This document shows, in pieces, positions 20,023 to 28,308 of a stretch of 64,000 nucleotides of DNA. Positions within the stretch are counted from its first letter, which is position 1, and each line of letters starts with the position of its first letter. The DNA is from Collinsella sp. AF33-16 (lineage in GTDB: Bacteria; Actinomycetota; Coriobacteriia; Coriobacteriales; Coriobacteriaceae). The stretch covers positions 16,995 to 80,994 of the forward strand of contig NZ_QRQC01000012.1 in NCBI RefSeq assembly GCF_003475325.1, written 5' to 3'. The notes beneath the pieces were generated by a model that did no database searches, was not told where the DNA came from, and saw only the letters and a list, made by a program, of their open reading frames with translations. The position numbers and the translations under genes are program-made.

Positions 20023-20553
20023 ATGACGGACTCTTTTGAGCAGATTTCCGCACATAACGAGGAGCTGGCGCGTCATATTGTCGAGCGCGCGAGCGCTCGG
20101 GGCGTGACGGTTTCGACGGCTGAGTCGCTGACGGCAGGTATGATCGCCTCGACGATTGCCGATATCCCGGGCGCCTCGGCGGTGCTGCGTGGCGGTGCGG
20201 TGACCTACTGCGATGAGATCAAGCATCGCGTTTTGGGTGTTGATCAGGAGACGCTCGACCGCTATACCGCGGTGTCGCATCAGACCGCGCGCGAGATGGC
20301 GGCGGGTTCGCTGGAGCTGTACCAGAGCGATATTGCCGTGAGCGCAACGGGTTATGCCGGCCCCGGCGGCGGCACTGAGGACGATCCGGCTGGCACTTTC
20401 TATATTGGCTGGGCGTATCGCGCGGCTGATGGGGAAGTGCCGGTCGTGGACTCTGTGCGCTGCCACTATGAGGGCGACCGTTCGTGTGTTCGTGCCCATG
20501 CGGTCGCGGAGGCATTGGGACGCATTGCCCTTGTGCTCAACTCTATGGAATAG
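20023..20553 (+). CDS. cinA: CinA-type nicotinamide-nucleotide amidase (PncC domain)
   Basis: About 176 residues, consisting only of the C-terminal amidase domain of CinA, without the N-terminal MoaB-like domain. Hydrolyses nicotinamide mononucleotide back to nicotinate mononucleotide. 'STAESLTAGMIAS' and 'SATGYAGPGGG' are the conserved active-site segments. Start uncertain: ATG at 20023 or GTG at 20017; both have weak ribosome sites. Located before recA, the frequent cinA-recA arrangement, but here a terminator and an independent recA promoter separate them. Confidence 0.88.
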   Translation: MTDSFEQISAHNEELARHIVERASARGVTVSTAESLTAGMIASTIADIPGASAVLRGGAVTYCDEIKHRVLGVDQETLDRYTAVSHQTAREMAAGSLELYQSDIAVSATGYAGPGGGTEDDPAGTFYIGWAYRAADGEVPVVDSVRCHYEGDRSCVRAHAVAEALGRIALVLNSME

Positions 20554-20564
20554 ACGTGTTTTCA

Positions 20565-20585
20565 GGGGCCTTAGGGCCCCTTAAT
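20565..20585 (+). terminator. Terminator after cinA
   Basis: 'GGGGCC' (20565-20570), TTAG loop, 'GGCCCC' (20575-20580), then TTAATT. It ends the rimO-pgsA-cinA transcript before the recA promoter region. Confidence 0.75.
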
Positions 20586-20681
20586 TGTGGAGATAGGGAC
20601 CCCTGACGAATTTAGCGTTTGCGCTGGTTATAGGTGTATTCTTGCCTTCCTTGTTCTTATTCGGCCCTTTGTGGTCAAGCA

Positions 20682-20719
20682 TTTGGTCAGTGTTTGGTCG
20701 GCGTTTGGTTGGGTTTTGG
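20682..20719 (+). repeat. Four 11-bp-phased TTTGG repeats upstream of recA
   Basis: TTTGGTC at 20682 and 20693, TTTGGTT at 20704, and TTTGG at 20715 recur at an exact 11-bp pitch, one helical turn, ending about 30 bp before the recA -35 box. A weaker related GTGGTC lies at 20671. The spacing suggests a protein array or curved DNA. Confidence 0.6.
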
Positions 20720-20751
20720 AAAGACTGCCTGCATATGATTGGCCTGAACGG

Positions 20752-20780
20752 TTGACCACGAACAGCCGTTCGTTTATTAT
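20752..20780 (+). promoter_or_regulatory. recA promoter with embedded SOS box
   Basis: -35 TTGACC (20752-20757), 17-bp spacer, -10 TATTAT (20775-20780). The spacer holds a perfect Gram-positive LexA box, CGAAC-AGCC-GTTCG (20759-20772), so bound LexA would block RNA polymerase. lexA itself is at 30286-30930. Confidence 0.9.
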
Positions 20781-20810
20781 CGATGCAGGTTGTTAAGAGG
20801 AGGGCTATTC

Positions 20811-21959
20811 ATGGCCAAGAATTCAGGTCCCGTACGTACCGTTCATGCTCGCACGACGGGTAAAGAGCGCGATGAGATGATCGCCACCACCAAGGCCGAG
20901 ATCGAGAAGAAATTCGGCCAGGGTTCCATCATGAGGTACGGCGACGGTGGCCCCGAGCTCGAGGTCGAGGCCATCCCTACGGGCGCTCTGGCACTCGATG
21001 CCGCACTGGGTATCGGCGGTGTGCCGCGCGGCCGAATCGTCGAGATCTACGGTCCCGAGTCCTCCGGTAAGACGACGCTTTCGCTCGAGATCTTGGCCGA
21101 GGCCCAGGCAATGGGTGGCGTTGTGGCATTTATCGATGCCGAGCACGCGCTCGATCCCACGTATGCCGCACGCATCGGCGTGGATATCGACGAGGTGCTC
21201 ATTTCCCAGCCCGATACGGGTGAGCAGGCGCTCGAAATCGTTGACATGCTTGTGCGTTCCGGTGCCATCGATGCCATCGTCGTCGACTCCGTCGCCGCGC
21301 TGACCCCGCGTGCCGAGATCGAGGGAGAAATCGGCGACACTACGGTCGGTCTTCAGGCTCGCCTGATGAGCCAGGCGCTCCGCAAGCTCGCCGGCTCGCT
21401 GTCCAAGTCCAACACGACGTGCATCTTCATTAACCAGCTGCGTGAGAAGATCGGCGTCATGTTCGGCAACCCCGAGACCACGACGGGCGGCCGTGCCCTT
21501 AAGTTCTTCTCTTCGGTGCGTATCGACATTCGCCGCATCGACAGCATTAAGCTTAAGGACGAGGTTATCGGTAACCGCGTGCGCGCCAAGGTCGTTAAGA
21601 ACAAGGTGGCAGCTCCGTTCCGTTCTGCTGAGTTCGACATCATGTACGGTACGGGCATCTCTAAGGAGGGCTCGATCTTGGACATGGCTGTCGAGTGCGG
21701 CATCTGCAAGAAGATGGGCTCCTGGTTTGCCTATGGCGAGGACAAGCTCGGCAACGGTCGCGAGGCCGCCAAGGCGTTCCTGCGCGAACACCCCGATTGC
21801 GCTGATGAGATTGAACATAAGGTCCGCCTTGCCTGCGGGCTTGAGTTTGATGACGATGCTCCGTCCGAAGTCGAGCTGACCGATCAGCCTGCGCCTGAGG
21901 AGTTTGACGAGCTTTACGCCATCGATGGTTCCGCCATGCTCGATGATGACGACGAGTAG
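20811..21959 (+). CDS. recA: Recombinase RecA
   Basis: 382 residues. ATP-dependent strand-exchange protein and co-protease for LexA self-cleavage. Walker A 'GPESSGKTT' near residue 81; loops and core as in all RecA proteins ('[18 protein letters not shown]'). The C-terminus is acidic. The ATG at 20811 has 'AGAGGAGG' 8 nt upstream; an earlier in-frame start at 20790 would disrupt this. Regulation is visible: an SOS box inside the promoter. recX follows 11 bp after the stop. Confidence 0.98.
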   Translation: MAKNSGPVRTVHARTTGKERDEMIATTKAEIEKKFGQGSIMRYGDGGPELEVEAIPTGALALDAALGIGGVPRGRIVEIYGPESSGKTTLSLEILAEAQAMGGVVAFIDAEHALDPTYAARIGVDIDEVLISQPDTGEQALEIVDMLVRSGAIDAIVVDSVAALTPRAEIEGEIGDTTVGLQARLMSQALRKLAGSLSKSNTTCIFINQLREKIGVMFGNPETTTGGRALKFFSSVRIDIRRIDSIKLKDEVIGNRVRAKVVKNKVAAPFRSAEFDIMYGTGISKEGSILDMAVECGICKKMGSWFAYGEDKLGNGREAAKAFLREHPDCADEIEHKVRLACGLEFDDDAPSEVELTDQPAPEEFDELYAIDGSAMLDDDDE

Positions 21960-21970
21960 CGGTTACGCTC

Positions 21971-22663
21971 ATGTCGTATACGGTGACCGAGGCCACGGTC
22001 GTCTTTCCCGATAAGAAGGCGGCCTCCTCGTTCTCGAGCGGGTATGCGTCCAAAAAGCCTTGCGCACATATCGATTGCGAGCTTGAGGGCGGTTTTAAGC
22101 GGTCCATTTGGATCCCCGTGCGGGTCGCGCGGCTGTATGTCAAAAACCGCCCCGATCTTCCCTGTGATTGGGATAACTTTCGTGATGCGGTGCAGCTCAT
22201 CGAGCGTAAATGTGCGCTTACCATGGTGACCGAGATGTTATCGCGCCGCGACCATGCGACGGGTGAGGTCCGTGACAAGCTGGCTCGCTACGGCTTTCAT
22301 CAGCTCGCGATCGATTTCGCCGTCGAGCGCGCCACCGAGTATCGCTTTTTAGACGAGAACCGCTTTTGCTCGTACTTTATCGAGGAACGCAAGCGGCGCG
22401 GTTGGGGACAGCGTAAAATCGAGACCGAGCTCAAGCGTCGTCATGTCGTGCTCGATGACATTCCCGGTTATCCCGAGGATTATTTTGCCGTCGAAGACGA
22501 TTTGGCGCGTGCGTCAGCCCTGCTCGCCAAGCGGCGTGTTCCAGAGACGCGCGGATTCGAAAAACTGGTTCGGTTTTTGATGGGCAAGGGCTTCTCGTAT
22601 CACATCGCCGCCGATGCCGTTAAGGCACGTCTCGATGCCGAACGTGAGGAATGTGCGGTTTAG
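21971..22663 (+). CDS. recX: Regulatory protein RecX
   Basis: 230 residues. Modulates RecA filaments. The second half has the RecX three-helix repeats: 'ALTMVTEMLSRRDHATGEVRDKL', 'ENRFCSYFIEERKRRGWGQRKIETELKRR' and a third near the end. The first 70 residues are a family-variable N-terminal part. Encoded directly after recA, the usual position, so probably co-induced in the SOS response. A hairpin terminator follows at 22678. Confidence 0.85.
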   Translation: MSYTVTEATVVFPDKKAASSFSSGYASKKPCAHIDCELEGGFKRSIWIPVRVARLYVKNRPDLPCDWDNFRDAVQLIERKCALTMVTEMLSRRDHATGEVRDKLARYGFHQLAIDFAVERATEYRFLDENRFCSYFIEERKRRGWGQRKIETELKRRHVVLDDIPGYPEDYFAVEDDLARASALLAKRRVPETRGFEKLVRFLMGKGFSYHIAADAVKARLDAEREECAV

Positions 22664-22677
22664 GCGTATGTGTTTTG

Positions 22678-22727
22678 TGGCCCTGCCGTTCACCGCGTTT
22701 TAGCCGCCGTGCTGGGGCCATTTATTT
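22678..22727 (+). terminator. Probable terminator after recX
   Basis: 'TGGCCC' (22678-22683) can pair with 'GGGCCA' (22715-22720), enclosing further GC-rich pairing, and is followed by TTTATTT. The T-run merges into the -35 box of the rny promoter. Confidence 0.5.
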
Positions 22728-22754
22728 GACAGTTGTTGTGGTTCAACGTACGAT
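22726..22754 (+). promoter_or_regulatory. rny promoter with long leader
   Basis: TTGACA (22726-22731), 17-bp spacer, TACGAT (22749-22754). The promoter is framed by an inverted repeat, TGACAGT (22727-22733) and ACTGTCA (22759-22765). The leader of about 160 nt carries hairpins 'CTCAT'/'ATGAG' (22787-22801) and 22861-22884. Leader structure before RNase Y could serve RNA-level autoregulation; this is inference. Confidence 0.7.
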
Positions 22755-22920
22755 AAACACTGTCATTTGCTTTGTGATATGTGCTCATCTGTGATGAGTT
22801 TGTTTATATGTTTATCTGTATCCGACCCGCATAAGCTGCGCCCATATTACTCAAATGTCGCGAGCCGTTCGTAAGGACGGTTCGCTTTGTTGTGTAACGA
22901 ATCCATAAAAAGGAGTGAGC

Positions 22921-24471
22921 ATGCCTATCATTGCAGCGCTCGTTGGCATCGTTTTGGGTGCCGTCGCCGCCATTGCCTACATGCGCACCGCCAAGCAGGG
23001 TAGTCTTCACGAGGCCGACGAAAAGATTCAGTCGGCACACGCGCAGGCAGAGTCCCTGATCGGTGATGCCAAGCGTCAGGCCGAGACCCTCAAAAAAGAG
23101 GCTCTGCTCGAGGCTAAGGAAGAGATCATCAAGAACAAGCAGGCCGCCGAGGCCGAGGACAAGCAGCGTAAGAGCGAGATTCGCACGCTCGAAAATCGCG
23201 TGATGCAGCGCGAGGAATCTCTCGATCGCCGCAACGATGCTCTTGATAAGCGCGAGCATCAGCTGTCCAGCCAGGCCGGCCAGGTCGAGAAGCGCTCTCG
23301 CGAGCTTGAGGAGCTCTGCGCAAAGCAGACCTCTGAGCTCGAGCGTATCGCCGACCTTACCCGCGAGGACGCCCACAAGGAGCTCCTCGATAAGGTTCGT
23401 GGCGAGGTCACCCACGAGGCCGCCACGATCATTCGCGAGTCCGAGCAGCAGGTTCGCGCCGAGTGCCACAAGACCGCCCAGGAGATTCTGTCCCTGGCGA
23501 TTCAGCGCTGCGCTGCCGACCACACTGCCGAGGTCACCGTTACCTCCGTGCACATTCCCTCTGATGACCTCAAGGGCCGTATCATCGGTCGCGAGGGTCG
23601 CAACATCCGGACATTCGAGCAGGTTTCCGGCGTCAACCTCGTGATCGACGACACGCCCGAGACCGTCGTTCTTTCGAGCTTCGACCCGGTCCGTCGTGAG
23701 ACCGCCCGTGTTGCCCTCGAGAACCTCATCGCCGACGGCCGCATTCACCCCGCCCGCATCGAGGAGATGTATCACAAGGCTGCCGACCTGGTTCAGCAGC
23801 GCGTGCGCGAGGCTGGCGAGCAGGCTGCCTTCGATACCGGCATTCACGACCTGCACCCCGAGATCGTCAAGACCCTTGGTGCCCTGCGCTACCGTACTTC
23901 GTTTGGTCAGAACGTGCTTCAGCACTCCCTCGAAGTCTCTGACCTGTGCGGCGTGATGGCTTCCGAGCTTGGCCTGGACGTTGTGACCGCCAAGCGCGCC
24001 GGCCTGCTGCACGACCTGGGCAAGGCAATCGACCATGACGTCGAGGGCCCGCATGCCGTCATCGGCGCCGAGCTTGCCCGCCGTTATGGCGAGAAGCCCG
24101 TTATCGTCCACGCTATCGAGGCTCACCATGCCGACGTCGACCCCAACACGGTGCTCGATGTCCTGGTACAGGCCGCCGATGCTGTCTCTGCCTCTCGCCC
24201 CGGTGCCCGTCGCGAGTCTGCCGAGAACTACATCAAGCGTCTTGAGAAGCTCGAGGAGATCGCCAACTCCCATGACGGCGTCGAGCGTACCTATGCCATG
24301 CAGGCTGGTCGCGAGGTCCACGTCATGGTTCAGCCGGACAAGATTTCTGATGCCCAGTCCACGGTTCTGGCTCACGATATCGCCCATCAGATCGAGGAAG
24401 AGATGGAGTATCCCGGTCAGGTGCGCGTCGTCGTGATTCGCGAGAGCCGCGCTGTCGATATCGCTAAATAA
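22921..24471 (+). CDS. rny: Ribonuclease Y
   Basis: 516 residues. Membrane-anchored endoribonuclease that starts mRNA decay in Gram-positive bacteria. One N-terminal helix (about 3-22), a long coiled coil (about 30-200), KH domain '[15 protein letters not shown]' near residue 219, and HD domain '[12 protein letters not shown]' near residue 362. The ATG at 22921 lies 6 nt after 'AAAAGGAG'; an in-frame GTG sits at 22915. The downstream gene overlaps nothing but starts 1 bp after the stop, so the two are coupled. Confidence 0.95.
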   Translation: MPIIAALVGIVLGAVAAIAYMRTAKQGSLHEADEKIQSAHAQAESLIGDAKRQAETLKKEALLEAKEEIIKNKQAAEAEDKQRKSEIRTLENRVMQREESLDRRNDALDKREHQLSSQAGQVEKRSRELEELCAKQTSELERIADLTREDAHKELLDKVRGEVTHEAATIIRESEQQVRAECHKTAQEILSLAIQRCAADHTAEVTVTSVHIPSDDLKGRIIGREGRNIRTFEQVSGVNLVIDDTPETVVLSSFDPVRRETARVALENLIADGRIHPARIEEMYHKAADLVQQRVREAGEQAAFDTGIHDLHPEIVKTLGALRYRTSFGQNVLQHSLEVSDLCGVMASELGLDVVTAKRAGLLHDLGKAIDHDVEGPHAVIGAELARRYGEKPVIVHAIEAHHADVDPNTVLDVLVQAADAVSASRPGARRESAENYIKRLEKLEEIANSHDGVERTYAMQAGREVHVMVQPDKISDAQSTVLAHDIAHQIEEEMEYPGQVRVVVIRESRAVDIAK

Positions 24472-24472
24472 C

Positions 24473-25558
24473 ATGAGCGACGCGAACGAGCTCATCTCAT
24501 TTATCGCGTCGATGTCGGGGGAGGGCAACCTTCGCGTCGAGGAGAACCTTGGCGAGGGGTATGTCCGCCTCCGCGTTTCGGAGGCCGAGCGGCGCCAGGC
24601 AAAGCACGACATTCAGCATGTCGAGGATATCGTCATCGAAATGCTCCGTAATGCTCGCGATGCTGGCGCCGACAAGGTCTATCTCGCCACGACCAAGGAA
24701 GATGGCGTCCGCACGCTTGTCTTTCTGGATAACGGTTCGGGCGTTCCGCAGGATATGCAAGAGCGAATCTTTGATGCCCGCGTTACCTCCAAGCTCGAGA
24801 GCATGAAGATGGACCGTTGGGGCGTTCACGGTCGTGGCATGGCATTGTTTTCGATCAAGCAGAACACCGACGAGGCCCGTGTGGTCACGTCCGGTGTCGA
24901 TCTTGGCTCAGCCTTTAAGGTGAGCGTTGCGGCCGACCGCCTCAGCGAACGTGCCGATCAGTCCAGCTGGCCCCAGGCCGTCAAGGATGAGGACGGACGT
25001 TATGTCTGTGCTCGCGGTCCGCATAATATTATTCGCGCTGCCTGTGAGTTTGCGCTCGAGGAGCTGCGTGGTTGCGATATCTATCTTGGTTCTCCGTCTG
25101 AGATTGCCGCGACTCTTTATGCTCAGGCGTCAAGTCGGCTCGATACGTCTCGTCTCCTGTTTATTGATGACGAGAGCGAGCTTCCGGTTGTCGACCGTTT
25201 AGGCCTTGCCTCTGATGCCGAGGACTTTATCCGTATCTGTTCGGGTTTGGGTCTTGAGATGTCCGAGCGCACGGCTCATCGCATTTTGGCAGGGCAGATT
25301 AAGCCCGTTCGCGGTGTGACTGCGCGTCTGCTGCGCGAGCGTGACTCATCCTCGCATGCGCCGGCTCCTGTCGATCTCGCGAAGGATCGTCGTGGGCTAC
25401 GTATTGCCAAGGATGACATGGCACAGTTTTCGCGTGCTGTGGAGCGCGACTTTAATGACCTTGCCGCCCGGTACTATCTCAACCTTTGCGGCGACCCAAA
25501 GATTCGCGTTTCGCGTGATCGAATCACTGTGACCTTCGATCTTGCCAAAGAGGAATAG
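24473..25558 (+). CDS. Stand-alone GHKL-type ATPase of unknown role
   Basis: 361 residues. The first 180 residues form a GHKL (Hsp90/MutL/histidine-kinase-like) ATP-binding fold: N box 'IVIEMLRNARDAGAD', G1 'DNGSGVP', G2 'GVHGRGMAL'. No phosphoacceptor histidine domain, membrane segment or receiver is attached. The remaining half has no domain I recognise, apart from a few basic and acidic patches. It starts 1 bp after rny and precedes spoVS, taking the place that ymdB has in Bacillus (rny-ymdB-spoVS). Coupling to rny suggests RNA-decay or developmental-type control, but no function should be assigned. Confidence 0.75.
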   Translation: MSDANELISFIASMSGEGNLRVEENLGEGYVRLRVSEAERRQAKHDIQHVEDIVIEMLRNARDAGADKVYLATTKEDGVRTLVFLDNGSGVPQDMQERIFDARVTSKLESMKMDRWGVHGRGMALFSIKQNTDEARVVTSGVDLGSAFKVSVAADRLSERADQSSWPQAVKDEDGRYVCARGPHNIIRAACEFALEELRGCDIYLGSPSEIAATLYAQASSRLDTSRLLFIDDESELPVVDRLGLASDAEDFIRICSGLGLEMSERTAHRILAGQIKPVRGVTARLLRERDSSSHAPAPVDLAKDRRGLRIAKDDMAQFSRAVERDFNDLAARYYLNLCGDPKIRVSRDRITVTFDLAKEE

Positions 25559-25632
25559 TGCCTTTACCGAGTCCACTCGGTACGATAAAGTTATTGCAGT
25601 TAAAACGTACTTTTAAACGCAGGAGTTTCTTC

Positions 25633-25950
25633 ATGGATTGCCTGAAGGTATCAAGCAAATCATCGCCCGCGTCCGTTGCCGGCGCCATCGCCGGCATGGT
25701 CAAGGATGGTGTACCCGTCAACATCCAATGTGTCGGTGCCGGTGCTGTCAACCAGGCCATTAAGGCCGTGGCTATCGCGCGCGGTTTTTTGATTCCAACC
25801 GGTTTTGATATTTCCTGCGCGCCTGTGTTCTCCGACATCCTCATTAACGGGGAGTCGCGCACGGCCATCCGCCTTTCTATCTACGTTCACCAGATCAATC
25901 GAGCTGCTATGGATAACGTCGTCATTGATGATGTTAAGCCTGTGGCATAG
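25633..25950 (+). CDS. spoVS: SpoVS-family protein
   Basis: 105 residues. 'LKVSSKSSPASVAGAIAGM' and 'VGAGAVNQAIKAVAIARGF' are diagnostic of SpoVS, a small Alba-like nucleic-acid-binding fold. In Bacillus it affects sporulation and septation, but homologues occur in non-sporulating bacteria. The ATG at 25633 follows 'AGGAG' at 7 nt. The gap before it contains a hairpin, 'ACCGAG'-TCCA-'CTCGGT' (25566-25581). The C-terminal 20 residues extend a little beyond the usual family end. Confidence 0.88.
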   Translation: MDCLKVSSKSSPASVAGAIAGMVKDGVPVNIQCVGAGAVNQAIKAVAIARGFLIPTGFDISCAPVFSDILINGESRTAIRLSIYVHQINRAAMDNVVIDDVKPVA

Positions 25951-25999
25951 CTTCTGCTTGCCTCGATTCGCCTCCCTTCCATCGTTAGGACTTATGCAC

Positions 26000-27370
26000 A
26001 TGGACCAGCGTTCCGTACGCGATATTCTTGCCGGTAAAACCTACTTTATCCGCACCTTTGGCTGCCAGATGAATCAGCACGATTCCGAGCGCGTGAGCGG
26101 TCTGCTCGATTCGTATGGTTGCCTCATGGCGCTCGATCCCGAGCATGCCGATATCGTTGTCTTCATGACATGCTGTGTGCGTGAGGCCGCCGATACTCGC
26201 CTGTACGGTCAGTGCAATTCCTGCAAAAGCCTGCCGCCTTCGCCTTCGGGCAAGCGTGTGGTTGCCGTGGGCGGCTGCATCGCGCAGCGTGATGGCGAGG
26301 GCCTGCTCACCAACGTCGATAACGTCAACGTCATCTTCGGTACACATTCCATCGCTCATGTGGCCGAGCTCATTGCCGAGGCGTTCCTTGACGGCAAGCG
26401 TCATATCCGCACCAATGAGCATGAGGATACGGATGCCATGAGCATGCCGTGGCATCGCGAGACTCAGTATCACGCCTGGGTGCCTATCATGACGGGCTGC
26501 AATAATTTCTGCACCTACTGCATCGTGCCGTACGTGCGCGGTCGCGAAAAGAGCCGCCCCTTCGAGGAGATTGTCGACGAGGTGACCGGTTTGGTACGCC
26601 AAGGCGTGCGTGAGATTACGTTGCTGGGCCAAAACGTTAACTCATATGGTCGCGATCTGTTTGGCAAGCCGCGGTTTGCTGATTTGCTGCGTGCCGTGGG
26701 CGATACGGGTGTGGAGCGCATCTTCTTTACCTCCTCGCATCCCAAGGACCTGCTGCCCGAGACTATCGACGCCATGGCCGAGACGCCTGCCGTTATGCCG
26801 CAGCTGCACCTGGCCGTGCAGTCAGGTTCGACGCGGATCCTCAAAGAGATGAATCGCCGTTATACACGCGAGGACTATCTGGGCCTGGTCGATCGCATTC
26901 GCAACCGCATGCCCGATATCGCGCTCTCGACCGACATTATCGTTGGCTTCCCGGGCGAGACTGAAGAAGACTTTGAGCAGACTCTCTCACTTGCCGAGAC
27001 GGTCCGCTATGCTCAGGCCTATACCTTCATCTATTCCAAGCGCGCCGGTACCCCGGCCGCAGAGATTGACGATCCTACGCCGCATGAGGTTATTCTCGAG
27101 CGTTTCAACCGCCTGGTTAAGGTTATCGAGACCACGGCACACGAGTATAACCAGGGCGAGCTTCATACTGTGGTGCCGGCGCTCATTGAGGGAACGAGTA
27201 AAAAGAACGACGCGGTCCTGCTGGGCAAGAGTCCCAAGAATCAGACCGTGCATGCGCCTATCCCCGAGGGTTACAGCATCGATCAGCTTGTTGGCAAGAT
27301 CGTTGATGTTGACGTTGACGTTGCCAAAACCTGGTATTTGTCCGGCTCCGTTGTGGGCGAGCCGCGCTAA
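26000..27370 (+). CDS. miaB: tRNA-2-methylthio-N6-dimethylallyladenosine synthase MiaB
   Basis: About 456 residues. Radical SAM enzyme adding the methylthio group to i6A37 of UNN-decoding tRNAs. UPF0004 domain with 'TFGCQMNQHDSE' and cysteines in 'CCVRE' and 'GGCIA'; cluster 'CNNFCTYC'; C-terminal TRAM domain. ATG at 26000 (9 nt after TTAGGA) or 25994 is possible; the frame continues upstream into spoVS but is not MiaB-like there. The stop overlaps miaA by 1 bp, so the two steps of ms2i6A synthesis are coupled. Confidence 0.93.
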   Translation: MDQRSVRDILAGKTYFIRTFGCQMNQHDSERVSGLLDSYGCLMALDPEHADIVVFMTCCVREAADTRLYGQCNSCKSLPPSPSGKRVVAVGGCIAQRDGEGLLTNVDNVNVIFGTHSIAHVAELIAEAFLDGKRHIRTNEHEDTDAMSMPWHRETQYHAWVPIMTGCNNFCTYCIVPYVRGREKSRPFEEIVDEVTGLVRQGVREITLLGQNVNSYGRDLFGKPRFADLLRAVGDTGVERIFFTSSHPKDLLPETIDAMAETPAVMPQLHLAVQSGSTRILKEMNRRYTREDYLGLVDRIRNRMPDIALSTDIIVGFPGETEEDFEQTLSLAETVRYAQAYTFIYSKRAGTPAAEIDDPTPHEVILERFNRLVKVIETTAHEYNQGELHTVVPALIEGTSKKNDAVLLGKSPKNQTVHAPIPEGYSIDQLVGKIVDVDVDVAKTWYLSGSVVGEPR

Positions 27371-28308
27371 TGGTTGCTCCCGGGGCAGGTCTTTCCGCCG
27401 TTGCGATCGTTGGTCCGACGGCGGTAGGCAAGAGTGATGTTGCCGACCGTTTGGCCGCTCGTCTTTCGTCCGAAGTGCTGTCGTGTGATGCGATGCAAAT
27501 CTATCGCGGCATGGACATCGGTACAGCAAAGATGGCGCCCGATGAGTGTACGGCGCCGCTGCGTCTTGTCGACATTGTAGAGCCGGGTGTGGCATATTCT
27601 GCTGCGCTTTATCAGGCTGACGCTCGCGCGCATGTTGAACGTCTCCTTGGTTTGGGTTGCCTGCCGGTTTTTTGCGGAGGTACGGGGCTGTATCTCAAGG
27701 CCGCCCTTGATGAGATGGACTTTCCCTCGGGTGAACTTGAGGACGATCGCCGTGCGGGCTATCAGGAGCTTGCCGAGCGCATAGGCGAGGAAGCGCTGCA
27801 CGCGCTGCTTGCCGAGCGTGACCCAGAATCTGCTGCTGTTATTCATCCCCATAACGTGCGGCGTGTGATTCGCGCGCTCGAAATGCACGATGATGGCGTT
27901 TCCTATGCGCAGCAAAAGTCGCAGTTTAGTGTTCCGCGCGAGCATTATCATGCGTTATGGTTTGGCCTAACGCGAAATCGCGAGGTGCTCTACGAACGCA
28001 TTAACCTACGCGTCGATCTGATGTTTGAGCAGGGTCTTGTCGATGAGGTCCGCGGTCTTATGGACCAGGGGCTGGGAGATGCCCTGACGTCGATGCAGGC
28101 AATTGGCTATAAAGAGATCATCGATGCTTTCAATGGCGTGATGAGCATGGATGAGGCTCGCGAACTCATTAAGATGCGTTCGCGTCGTTATGCCAAGCGT
28201 CAGCTTTCGTGGTTTAAGCGCGATGACCGTATCGTGTGGTTTGATATGGATGAATGTACGATCGATGGGGTCGTTGAGGATATCCTGCATCGTATTGAGG
28301 CTGCCTAA
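27370..28308 (+). CDS. miaA: tRNA dimethylallyltransferase MiaA
   Basis: 312 residues. Transfers dimethylallyl from DMAPP to A37 of tRNA, giving the substrate of MiaB. P-loop 'GPTAVGKSDVA' at residues 14-24, 'SCDAMQIYRGMDIGTAK', and the tRNA-binding 'QAIGYKEI'. ATG overlaps the miaB stop (TAATG) and the stop overlaps hflX in the same way, so miaB-miaA-hflX is one operon. Confidence 0.95.
   Translation: MVAPGAGLSAVAIVGPTAVGKSDVADRLAARLSSEVLSCDAMQIYRGMDIGTAKMAPDECTAPLRLVDIVEPGVAYSAALYQADARAHVERLLGLGCLPVFCGGTGLYLKAALDEMDFPSGELEDDRRAGYQELAERIGEEALHALLAERDPESAAVIHPHNVRRVIRALEMHDDGVSYAQQKSQFSVPREHYHALWFGLTRNREVLYERINLRVDLMFEQGLVDEVRGLMDQGLGDALTSMQAIGYKEIIDAFNGVMSMDEARELIKMRSRRYAKRQLSWFKRDDRIVWFDMDECTIDGVVEDILHRIEAA

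Noticed and set aside
17458..20499. 1013-codon open frame on the minus strand opposite yajQ, rimO, pgsA and cinA
   Set aside because: Antisense shadow produced by the codon bias of several well-identified plus-strand genes. It spans gene boundaries and has no recognisable domain. The same reasoning applies to long antisense frames at 1985-4339, 6614-8353, 11531-13360, 37095-38252 and 50177-51646.
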